In this document: piece by piece, positions 23,410-38,539 of the stretch
Layout of the letters: each line of letters starts with the position of its first letter
Position numbering within the stretch: position 1 is the stretch's first letter
The notes under the pieces: model-generated
Databases searched by the model: none
What the model was told of the DNA's origin: nothing
Seen by the model: the letters and a program-made list of their open reading frames with translations, nothing else
Assembly (NCBI GenBank): GCA_015183035.1
Contig: JACZZP010000014.1
Location: 620,001 to 684,000 of the forward strand
Reading direction: 5' to 3'
Origin: Meloidogyne chitwoodi
Lineage: Eukaryota; Nematoda; Chromadorea; Rhabditida; Meloidogynidae
DNA: 64,000 nt
Program-made: the position numbers and the translations under genes

Positions 23410-25049
23410 ATGATATTATTATTAAAATATTTATTATTTAAAATTGTTATTTTATTTTATTTTTTAATTTCTTCATTATTTTCATTTAAATCTGTTTGTG
23501 ATTTTCCTTTATTGGATGATAGACAAGGTTGTCAACGTGGACAAGAAAATTTAGAAAATAAAAATAAAGAACAAATATTTAATTGGTTTTGTGATCCAGA
23601 ATCAATTATTTCAATGAGTGAAGGTTTTTTTAATTATTATTTAATAATTAATATCTCTATTTTATTCTAACATCACCTTATGTTAAAATATTTATTTTTA
23701 TTAAAAAAATGCTTACGACACCCCCGATTCCCAGGACGTCTCCGTTCCAAGTACTAAGGAGGCCCAGCGTTGCTTAACTTGCCAGATCGGACGGGATGGC
23801 GTGCTTTCAACGCGGTATGGTCGTAAGCAATGGAAAAGTTATTTCTTTTATTTATAAATAAGAAGGGAATAAAATAGAGATTAAAATAAAAAAGATATTT
23901 TAATTAATTATAGTAACAGCATTAGGAGAAACAATAAATAAATTAACAACAATAAATAGTGATAATTGTGTTTGTGAAAATAATAAAAAGAATTTATCTT
24001 CTTTAAATAATAATTATTGTTGGTATTATTTTGGTTTTGGATTTTTAAGAAAATTAAATTTAGAAAATGAAATTATTATTAGGTAAAAATAAATTAAATT
24101 AAAATATATTATTTTTAAATTAAAGTTCTTCTAATCAATGTAAAATAAAATTAAATAAAACAACAAATATTAAAAAATCTTTAAATTTAGAAAAGTAAGT
24201 AAATTAATTTAAAAATAAATAAATATTTATTTTTTAGTAATATAACAAATTATGGTAATAATTTTGTAAATATTCTTAGAGAACGTTGGAAAATAGGTAA
24301 TTGTGGTGAAGATATAATTATTCTTTTTATACAAATACCACCGGTAAATTAAATTAAAATAAATAATTTTATTTTTTTAATTATTTAAAAAAAGATGATT
24401 TTTGTATCTTTTGGTTATTTAATGAAACAACAATTAGAAATAAATAAAATAAATAAATTAATTAATCAAACTAATTTACAATTATTTAAAAATACAAAAC
24501 CTCAATTTAGAATTTTATCTAATTTTATTGAAAATATTTTAATTTTATTAAATAATAATTTAAATATTAAAAAACAAAAAAAACAATTTACAATAAAAAG
24601 AAATGATGAACAAATAATAATAACAACACGTAATCATATTCCTTTATGGGCTTGGTTTGTTTATTACTAATTATTTTAATTAAATTATAAAAATAAATAT
24701 TTTAAACAAATAAAAAATAATTTTAAATTTAAATTAAAAAGGGCAATTTTTGGTTTATGTGGAATTGCATTTTTATTAATGGCTTTAAGTCTTTTTGCTA
24801 TTAGAAGTAAAACAAGAAGAGGTTTACAAGGAAATAAATTAAAATATCAAAGAAATAATAATAATAATAAAGCAATAATAGCTAGAAGATATTGGAAAGA
24901 AAGAGGTAATTTATTTATTTAATTATTATTTATTATTTAATTAAAAAGAAGAACAATTACAACAAACACCCCAAACATATGTTAATCTTGTTCAAATGCT
25001 TATGCCTCATCCAAAATATTCACCTACAAATTTACAACAACAATTTTAA
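23410..25049 (+). CDS. MOLO1-like single-pass membrane protein with TPM domain
   Basis: Exons 23410-23623, 23914-24082, 24126-24194, 24238-24343, 24395-24654, 24742-24905 and 24949-25049 give 360 residues. Layout: signal peptide (ILFYFLISSLFSF), an extracellular domain with a DPESIIS start motif (about 61), conserved Cys pairs, and the TPM hallmark ERWKIGNCGEDIIILF (about 163-178). One TM helix (FGLCGIAFLLMALSLFAI, about 275-293) leads into a basic, Asn- and Gln-rich cytoplasmic tail. This matches MOLO-1, an auxiliary subunit of levamisole-sensitive acetylcholine receptors; other nematode TPM paralogues are equally possible. The first intron contains a 5S rRNA gene in reverse orientation. Confidence 0.7.
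23711..23828 (-). rRNA. 5S ribosomal RNA
   Basis: This is a 118-nt reverse-strand copy, identical to 18084-18201 except for one base. The terminal stem (GCTTACGAC / GTCGTAAGC) and the internal control region are intact, and a T run follows its 3' end on the minus strand. It lies in the first intron (23624-23913) of the MOLO1-like gene, antisense to its host. Confidence 0.97.
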
Positions 25050-25139
25050 AATAAATAAATATTAATTAATTTATCTAGAAGAAAAACAAAAAATAATAAA
25101 ATTAACATTCTACTTTAATTTAAAATAATAATTATTTAA

Positions 25140-28100
25140 TTATTGTAATAATCTAGCCATTGTTTTAAATTTTCTTTCTAAAATATCAATTCTTTGATCA
25201 AAACGTTGACAAATTTGTTTAAGATCTCTACTTTCTTTTTTTAATTGAATATTTTGTTGTTTTAATTGTTCCATTTCCCAATTAATTTCATTACGATTCT
25301 TTTTTTTTTTTAAAAAAATAATTTTATTTAATTAATTTTATTTATTTTTTACTTTTTCTGCTTCTCTTTCAACACGGCTAACACTACTTTCAACTAAAAA
25401 TGAATCAATTCTTTGTAAACGTTGTTGTGCTGATACTCTATAAAGTTCACTCATTCGTTTTTCAGCTTCAGGTTCTACAAATTGTCTATAATGTATTATT
25501 GCTTTATTTGTTATTTCAGCTAATTTTTCCATTAAATTATTGGCCTTTACATAATTAAAATAAATAAATATTTAAATAAATAAATTACTTCATTAAATTG
25601 ATATTCTTGTTTTTCTTCATCAACAAAATTTTCAATCATTTCATCAATAAGAGATAATAAAGCAAATGCTTTATCAAGAAAAGCACCATATGGGAAACAT
25701 AAAACACCTTTAAAAATTAAAAAAATAAATATTTAAATATTTTTAACCTTCATCCATAAATGCACGCATTCCATCAACAGGATTTAAAGCATGAACATGT
25801 AATCTTGTTAATAATTTAACTGGCTGGGTCATTCTAGATTCTTTAATATTACGACGTTGACAATTAGTTAATAAATGTTGAGCTCTTTGAATTAATTTAA
25901 AATGAGCAACATTTAATAATTGACCTGCAAGTTCATCCCAATGTGGGTGAACACGACGTAATAAACCAATCTTTTTTTTTTATTTAATTATTTTTATTAA
26001 AAAGAAACCTCTTTAAATGAAAATAATCCAAGTATTTGTTGAAGAACAGGAACAGGCATTCTAAATGTTCCTAACATACCACGAACCATTTGAAGATTAT
26101 GTGAATTAATTGTAGTAGAAGGACTTCTACTTAAAGCACTTCTACTGCCTAAAGTACTACTTCGACATTGAGTTGACTAATAATATATTTTATTTTTAAA
26201 TATTAAAAATAATATTTACATGTCTTGGGGGAGGACTTAAAGAAGAATGAAAACCACCATTTGAATTAATAATATTATGTTTTCCATGTCTTGTTGTTCT
26301 AATAATTTTATTATTTTTTGAAGAATCATGTAATGATATATCTTCTCTAATTGAACTCATTATAGTTAAATCATCTCCATCATCAATACTATTATTATTA
26401 TTATTAATATCTCTTCTTCTTATTATTCTTCTATTATTATTATTATTATTTTCTTTATTTAAAATCATTAAAGTACTTTCATCATCATCATCTTCTTCTT
26501 CTTCTTCATAATCATCATAATAACTCCGATCAGTACAACTTACTGTATTTTTATTTAAAATATCTTTATCCAAATCCTTAAAAATATTTAAATTATTTTA
26601 TTATCAAAAAACAACTTGTTGTCCTTCTACACTTCCACAACTACTAATTGGTGATAAATTACTGCCTAAAGGTGTAACTAAACGATGAATAGGTCCATTA
26701 ATTATTTGATTTGTCGAAGTAATATTTCTACGGTTATTTTGTAAAATAAGAGAAGTAGAAGGTGATGGAGCATCTTCACGACGCCAAGAACGTCTATTAT
26801 TTGAAGAAAGTGTTAAATAATCATTATTAGCTGAAACATAAGATAAACTATTCGGTGAATCACTACTAATATCTCCAATAGAATTAAGAGGTGGTGATGA
26901 TTCTGAATTAAATAAATTAATAAATTAATTTAATATTATTTTGAAATAATTTAATAAAATATAAAAATAATAAAATCACTCAATTATTTTTAATTTTTAA
27001 GAAAAAATACCATTATTATTATTATTATTAACAGAAATTTCTTCATAATTTTTAGTATTTCCATTTTCTAATATTTCATTTTCTTTTATTTGAGGAGGAG
27101 AAATAATACTTAATTGAACAGGAATTTCAAGATAAATAGGTTGTTTATTTTCTTCATTCTAAAAATAAATAATTAAATATATAAATTAATTTTAATTATT
27201 TACATTTGTAGAACAATTATTATTATTTAATAAATTATTTAAATTTTCATCTTTTCCATTAATATTATTTTCTAAAATTATATTATGACCATTTTGATTG
27301 TTTAAATTTAATTTATTAAAATCTAATAAAAAATATTTAATTATTTAAAAATATAAAATAATTATTTATTTACCTTTATTTTCATTTATTTCTTCATTAC
27401 TATTTATTTGTGAAGAAGGTGTTTGTTCTTTACTTTCATTACTACTACTATTATTATTATTATTTTCATTAATTATTTTTGTTGATGATTTTTTAGGAAC
27501 TTTACGTAATACTTTTTTTTTTATTTTTTTAATTATATTACATTTAGTATTTACAAAAGTTAACCAAACCTTAAAAATTAAAATTAAATTTAAAAAATAT
27601 ATTTATTTATTTAATTATTTACCTCAACTTGTTTTTTTTCATTATTTTCTTCTTCTTTTTCTTCCTTTTGTCCTTTTAAAAGTCCAAAATTTCCAATTAT
27701 TTTATTTTTAAACTCAAAATAATATTTTTCAGCATATATTATTTCCCAATTTTCATTACCAATTAATTTATTTAATATTAATTTTAAAGGGGTTTTCCAT
27801 TCAATTATATCAATTAAACAAAGATATATTACTTCAATTGAAGGTTGGTCATCAGTAAATATATGAAAACCCTTTAAATTAATTTTAATTAATTTTAAAT
27901 ATTTTTTTACATTTTTAGTTGCAAGTAATTTCACATTTTCTTTTAAAATTTGTTTTTTTGCTTCATCAAGGCTAACAGAATCTGATACTAAAAATAAATA
28001 AATATTTTAAAGTTATTTAAAAAATTAAATAATTAACCAATATAAATTTGTTTTCCAAAATGAGATATTTCCAAAAAGAAAGAAGATAATGAATTTAAAT

Positions 28101-28238
28101 CAGGTGAAGGTACTAATTTACAACTTTTTGGTTTAAAAGCAGCCAATAATTCTAAATATATTTAAAAATTAATTTCTCTTAAAAACTTTTTAAATTACCT
28201 GGAATTAATTGTTCAATATCAGGTTTTATTAATTCCAT
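25140..28238 (-). CDS. FBXO28-like F-box protein with long N-terminal extension
   Basis: Thirteen exons: 28238-28199, 28151-28038, 27987-27623, 27569-27374, 27322-27204, 27158-27011, 26902-26616, 26576-26220, 26176-26009, 25970-25748, 25707-25589, 25544-25353, 25298-25140. Phases agree throughout, giving about 828 residues. An F-box lies at about 578-625 (MPVPVLQQILGLFSFKEIGLLRRVHPHWDEL is its region). A helical region follows (LTNCQRRNIKES, FLDKAFALLSLIDEM), and the end is a coiled coil (MEQLKQQNIQLKKESRDLKQ). This order is that of FBXO28-type SCF adaptors. The first 540 residues are low-complexity (Asn, Ser, Asp/Glu) apart from a folded-looking start (about 1-190), unlike short-N-terminus vertebrate FBXO28. 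Two fused gene models cannot be excluded, but splicing phase supports one. Confidence 0.62.
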
Positions 28239-28429
28239 TTTGATTTAAAAAGGAAGGAATAACTCTAAAAGGGTAATATTTTGAATTATATTTAGCCTTA
28301 CCTTTTATTAAAATTATTAATATTTTGTAAATAAATGCACTTTTTAATAAAAGTTTGTGGACAATAATAAAATGGACATTAAAAGAAAAAATAAAAATAT
28401 CCAATTACTTTCTAAATTAACAAATAGAT

Positions 28430-29653
28430 TTTGTTTCATAGAAAGAAATGTAGTAATGATCAACAATAGCTTTACTATTTTTCTTTTTCTTTATTTTGAT
28501 AAGAAGATTGACAAAAAATTATTTTAAGAGAAATATTATGCTATGGACAAATGGATTTTGCAAAGGAATAGATTTTTATTTATTTTTTCTTTTCTTGTTT
28601 TTTCTTCTTTTTTTCGATCAGCTTTTACTAACAAGGAAAAGTTGAAAAAGAGAAGAGACAAAAATTGGAGACTTTTCAATGGCCAATATTCTCTTTGCAA
28701 GTTAAAGCTTTAAAAATAGATGTTTAATTGAGTCTGGATAAAAAAGTTAAAAAAGGTCTTCTATAATTTTTAATTTTTTTAATAATTATAATTAATTAAT
28801 ATAAATTAATTTAAACAAATTTTTAATTAATATATAATTGAATATTAAATTAAAATAATCAAATAAAGAAAATAATCTTATTAGACTCAAAAAGAATAAA
28901 TCAGAAATCTCACTCTTATTTTATTGATGTATAGAAAGAATATCTTTATTACCAGTTAACCACACATTTGTAGAGTAGTAGTTAGTAAAGTGGTGGATTT
29001 AACAGAAGAAAAGAATATAAAAACAAACTAAACTTGTCCTTAAGACCACAGATATATATAACTAAGACAACAACTGTATCTTTGAATACTTTTTACTTTT
29101 TCTTGGCAATTTTAGCTTTTCTCTCTCTTTTTAAAATTATATAATTACGTGAGGTATTTCTAGTAGTAGATCATTTATTTTCTTTCTTTTTTACAACAAA
29201 ATATTTTATTAGTGTTTTTAATTAGGGACCACCATATATTAAATGGATAATTAAATGACAAATGAGAGAAATAAGGAATAGAAATATTTAAAAAATAAAT
29301 GAATAAAAAATATTAAATAAATTTGAGTTTTTTCTTAAAATTTCTATATTTTTAAAAATACTTTCTCTAGGGAAACAAAACTAGTTGATTAAATTATACG
29401 GTATTTTAGAATTCTGTATCTTTTAAAAAGAGTATTAAAAATTAGGAGAGTCGGCGAGGGGATAAAATTTGTAAAGAAAAAGAAAAGCGATATAGTGTTA
29501 AGAGAGAGAGAGACAAGATCTGTCTAACCTTGTTTTGAAATCGATTTTAAATCATAAGACAATTTGTTTTTTTCAACGGACATGCTTATTATTTTTATTT
29601 TATTTTTTGAAATTTCCATAATGATTTTCAATTAATTAAAATTCCAGAATAGA
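28430..29653. other. divergent promoter region
   Basis: The 1.2 kb between the divergent F-box and NDUFS7 genes shows no exon chain or repeat. A CCAG splice-like acceptor at about 29642-29647 lies directly before the NDUFS7 ATG and is a candidate spliced-leader trans-splice site. Confidence 0.35.
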
Positions 29654-30671
<1,018 letters not shown>

Positions 30672-30996
30672 GCATTATTAGATAAACAATTTAATTTTGA
30701 CGCTCATTTTTTCCCTTGGTTGATTTGATAAATTTTAGATTTATATCCCTTCTATCAAAGAAATTGTCATGGATTAAGTCACATTTGTTATTCAGTATAA
30801 AAGACTGACTTTTAGAGACCACTCTAGATTAAATAGAATAATTATTTTATATTTCCAATCGCTAATGAAAAGTTTGCCTAAAGCTTTCAAATGTGGCTAA
30901 AGTCCAGTTTATGTGTTCGTTTTTAATTTTGTTCAAGTCAATTCTACTTCTGAATGCTCAAAAACTAAATAATTCTTTTAGGTGTGAAACAAATTG

Positions 30997-33900
30997 ATGA
31001 GCAACAATTTTCCCATTTCCAGATCAGAGATTGAGTCTTGTCAGGTAAGAAACTTTGGAGGTAGTTGTGTCCTAGTCTGTACGGTTCGATTCCTTATGTT
31101 CGTCTTTTAAAGTGGACTTGTTTATGGCAGTTTGTATGTCACTGTTGGCAAAATGTTCTATTTTCTACTAGGCGAATTGTCCACATGACGAATTGTAGAC
31201 ATGTTGGCGGGATTCTTAAAATGAATTTTATTAGCCTCAATAATATATTGTACAATTTGAAAAGGGTCATTTATTGATCATTTGTTTCTATTTCATAAAC
31301 TGATTTGTTTTAGAAAACCTGGGAGGCTATGTTAACTGAAACCTCATCTTTATCTATTACCAATTTTAGTTAACCATTCAAAAATAATATTTTTGATCGA
31401 TTTTTTCCTTCCTATATTTTATGAGCTGGCTTTTATATTATTGTAAAATTTCGATTTATTTAATATAGGAGCCGATTTATTAACATTTTAAACGGAGAAC
31501 TAATTTTTAAATTATTACTAGGAAATTTGTTTAACACAAAACTGATTTAACTTCTAAAGTTTAGACAAAATCTAAATTTAGATCCGTAATCGCGCCAAAG
31601 TTACTCAAGGAAATATTTTACATGACTTTTAAATTTATTTTTCAACGGACCATAATTTCCGATCATATTAAAAATAAAATGTTTTCTAGGGGCCATGATT
31701 CCAGTTGCATAGATTTTTATGAATATATCTAACGTGCTTTCATTTGACATATCTTTTTAAATTTAGGAAGCAGTCAAGAATTTTCGAGTTCAAGAACTTC
31801 AACAATTAGTTGCACTTTTTAAATATCCTAAAATCGGAAAGAAGCACGAGCTTGTAAGCCGAGCACTTTCAGTTCTTATCAATCCAAAATATCAAGCTAG
31901 TGCTGTAGCAAAAGTTCACGAGATACAAGCATCGAATCGTATTCGTGATAACTCGCAACCATATCCTTCTCAACCTGAAAAAGGGCTTGGAAATCTGCAA
32001 CAACTTAACGGAACAATGCAAAACAATCGTATTTCTTTTATGCTTATTTAATGTGTTCAAAAATAAGTTTTCAGAAATGCAATCGTCGCATCAACAACCC
32101 GGAATATATGGGTTTAATCCATCTGCCCCAGGAATTCCATCATTTCCTGGAGGATTTGGCAACTTTATGAATTATGCTGCCACTTATGGACAGCAATTTA
32201 ATCAGGGAGCTCCTGCTTTTCAACCTAACAGCTTTGGCCAATCATTGCCAGCGCTCAATCAGCATCAAACTCACTATACTCCTCCTCAACATTCGCAGGG
32301 AGGGATAGTTCACAATTTGCGTACAGTTGAGCTTCCGTTCTTCGATTTGATTAAGGTTTATATTTTAAGCATTTAATTCTTATGTTTCTTTGCGTTAATA
32401 ATCTTGAACGTCTAAGCGTTATTAATTTTGTTATCATAATTTTTATTAGTAGTTTCGTCCTTACATTAATTTTGATTTCGTATTTCAACTTATTTTTAAG
32501 GTTATTGTACCAATGACTGAGCTTCCTTCTTATCCTGTTCCAACTCGACCGGGTGAAGGACGCTTCTCGTGTACTTTTGGTGTTCTTTCAGATGATATTC
32601 TTAAATTGTCATATCCTGAGGATCAAAAACTGCCACGATATGAACTTCAATTACGTATGTTTTTGTTGGAAACATCTGAAGAGCAGCCGGATGCTTTCCC
32701 TCCTGGCTCTGCAATTCGCTTGGACGATCTCAACGTTAATTTACCTGTCAGTCTTTCTTCAAATATAAATTACAAATGTTTATTTTTAAGCAAATAATAC
32801 CAACAAACAAACCAAACGCTGAACAAAAACGATATTCTCGACCAGTGAATATTACACCTTATTGTCGACCGCCTCGTAGCAAAGATCGGCCACATCGTTT
32901 GAATTTTGAGTGGAATGGTGATAAACGTTCATGGGCTTTTACGGTTTTATTATTATTTTGTAATTTTTATTAAACAATTTTAAGGTCTTGCTTGTTAAAA
33001 AGCTTAATTCTGATATTCTTCTCGAGCGTATTAGGAATAACCCAAATTCTTCACGTCCAGCCTCTACAACAAAAGATAACATTATTAGACGTTTAGGCGG
33101 TGATGAAGATGATGTTCAAATGGATGCTTGCAAGATTTCGTTGGTTGATCCGGTAAGTTTTTTTTGAATACCTATTGTTGTGTTATTATTTAGCTCGGTC
33201 GAATGCGTATTAAAATTCCGTCTCGAGCGGCTGATTGCACACATTTACAGACCTTTGATCTTTATAATTATTTGATGATGAACGAAAAGCGACCTGGTTG
33301 GAAATGTCCAGTTTGTGACAGAAATGCTATTTACTCAAGACTAATTATTGATAAGTGTGTATTTTTGTCAAAATAATTTAGATTTAGAAATTTAATTATT
33401 TTTAATTTTGTTGTACTGTTTATCTGATGTATTAAGAATTATAGTTTTCTTTTGTCTTTGAATATATAAATAATATTCAAAAAAATTTATTCAAAGTATA
33501 TTAAGTTAAATTTTAGATATTTTGAAGACGTGCTTCGTAACGTTGGAAATTCCGTTGAGGAGATTGAGTTGCTCCGTGATGGCAGTTGGGGTCTTCCACG
33601 GGCTAGTGATACCATTTCTTTGGGTAGTGACGATGATGCTGCGATGGCTGACGCTGATGACGATGATGATATTATGATTGTTGATCCTGCAAAGGTCAAA
33701 CTACCCAAAGCTGTTGATAAGAAAAAATCATCCGATACTGTTGTACCAGAGAATATTTATCAACAAGAACAGCAACAACCAACTGTGATTATTTCAAAGA
33801 CAACGGTTACTGAACAAAAACAACAACGAGCCTCGACTTCATCTAATGTACCAAAAAAGAAAGTGGTTAGTTTAACAGTTTTTGTATGTAATTGATTAAG

Positions 33901-34875
33901 AAAATTGTTAAGAATTTAAAATATTTAAATTATATTGGTTATAGAAGACTTTTCTGAACTTAAATGTTGGAATGTTTAGAATATTTTTAAAATAATATAC
34001 TGATAACAATGACTAAAGTTACTCCATAATTTTGTAAAATTAATTAATATTTTTAAAGACCATTCCTGAAGAAGACATTATTGAGCTAAGCAGTGACGAT
34101 GATGATGATAGATTGGCAACGGCTATTAGTGTCTCTCAACTTAATGATGCCTCCGCCGCAGGTACGCCTAACAGCAACGCTTCTGCTGGTCCAGGAAGTG
34201 GTGGAGGAGGAGGTGGTGGAGGTGGATCCGTGGTATGCAGATCCTCTTCATCAAGAAGAAGGGAAAATGGCCAATTAAAAATTACCAAATTTTTCAATAG
34301 AATTATTAATTGATTGTTTGTAGCTTTAATTATATATAGCGTGATATCCCAGTTTTTAATAAATTTTAATCTAGACGTTGATGGGTACCGGCCATTTACC
34401 CTTCATATATTTAAAATCATTTTCGTGATTTTACACCTTGGGATTTTATTCTTTTATTTTTCAATTTTATAAAACTAATATTTATTTTTGTATATTTTTA
34501 CTAAATTGGGATAGTCTCTTCAATTACGTTAGAAATAAAAAACAAATCTTGGTCTTTTAAATATTTATTTTGTAGACGAACAGTATTGGCCACTCCTCGA
34601 CGAACCACGCTACCCGACGAGGTGGAGTATCAGGAACAGGCGGAAGCATCAATCACAATGATACTCGTCTATCAAATGGCTACAGTAATACAAGTATCTC
34701 ATCTTCAAATCCTTTTCTTCACAACAATAGTGGACAATTAACAGGAATTTTTCGACCACCAATTAACGATGTAGCAAGAACTCAGATTTCACAAAACTTG
34801 GCCACTTTTTTGCAAAATGTCCACACTAAAAACAATCGCAGCCAACAATGTGGCCCTCCTTTTCGAAGTTCCTGA
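30997..34875 (+). CDS. gei-17: PIAS-family E3 SUMO-protein ligase
   Basis: Ten exons (30997-31044, 31767-32028, 32075-32355, 32501-32746, 32791-32943, 32985-33152, 33194-33354, 33517-33865, 34059-34232, 34576-34875) give 713 residues. Order: SAP DNA-binding domain (about 17-60, FRVQELQQLVALF), Pro/Gln-rich linker, PINIT domain (about 185-330), SP-RING (about 387-440, ADCTHLQTFDLYNY...WKCPVCDRNA), and acidic SUMO-interacting motifs (DIMIVD and IIELSSDDDDD). A low-complexity tail follows. The usual SP-RING Gln-Cys-Phe-Asp is Gln-Thr-Phe-Asp here. An acceptor TTCTTTTAG at about 30973-30981, 15 nt before the ATG, is a likely spliced-leader site. With NDUFS7 only 325 bp upstream, the two may form an operon. 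Confidence 0.92.
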
Positions 34876-35950
34876 AAACAATTTAGGGATTTGTAAATTT
34901 GTTCCTTTATTATTTATTTTTTATTCTTATTGTTTTAAATATTATTGAAATTTCTTTCCTCTCCATAAAATCGCTACTTTCATTTGTTTTGTTGTGAAAT
35001 TGATATTTTGACTTTAAAAATTGCTCTAATGAGAATTATGCGCGTTTTATTAAATTTAATTGTTTCAGATTCCAACGCGTATGATTTACATTACTTTAAT
35101 GTATCATAGATACCTAAATGATATGAATCATCATGCGCACTTTATTATTTACATTTTTCTGTTTGTAATAAAATTTTTAAAAATCTTCATTTAATTTTTA
35201 TTTATTCTTTAATTTATTCAAAGAATTTATTTCAAAACTTTTAGAATTAAAACTAGGTCACTCAAAGAGTTACATTTCTAAGACTTAAAAGGCTGGGGAA
35301 AATAACCAATCCTTGCTTAAAATTAAATTTTTAAACTTTAAAATTTATTTGACAAAAATACATATATTATATATTTATATATAAAGAAAATTCAATTTTT
35401 TAGTTTATTTATATATTAATTAATGAAAAATCTGTCTATCACGAATTGATTTCTTTTTTGGTGTTTTTATGTAGATTAGAAGGTAAATAATTGCAAAACC
35501 GAGAATAGGAAAAGAAAAGAAAATGATTTAAAAAAACAAATTGGGATCAAATTTCGGTTTTGATTAGTGGCGATTTGTTTATTAGAGACTTTTACTGGGG
35601 AAATGCGATATAAAAAAAATGATTGGAAAGAAGATAAATACATACATATAATCAAAACTTTTTATAAACTAAGTTTTATGTAAAAAGGAGAAAAGAGAAT
35701 TAAAAGTAAATTTTTGGTTAATGTTTCATTTTTCCCTTTGTGTTGAGGAAAAAGAAATATTTAATATTAATTTAGTGTATTTAAAAGAAATCAGAAAAAA
35801 TTAAATTCTAAGCTTTTATTTAGAGCTTTAAAATAGCGAACAAAAAATTAATAGGATTTAATAATTGAGCGCTATAAAATATAAAAATAGGACCGGTCAT
35901 AATTTAAAATATAAAAGATAAATATATTTTACTACTTTAATGAGAAAAGA
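34876..35950. other. intergenic region between converging genes
   Basis: Between the PIAS stop and the MEF2 stop there is only AT-rich sequence with AATAAA-like signals. No exon, RNA gene or repeat is visible. Confidence 0.35.
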
Positions 35951-38526
<2,576 letters not shown>

Positions 38527-38539
38527 CTTCAGTTTAAGA

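Noticed and set aside
31040..31110. B-box-like GGTTCGATTCC suggesting a tRNA in PIAS intron 1
   Set aside because: No A box at proper spacing and no cloverleaf pairing.
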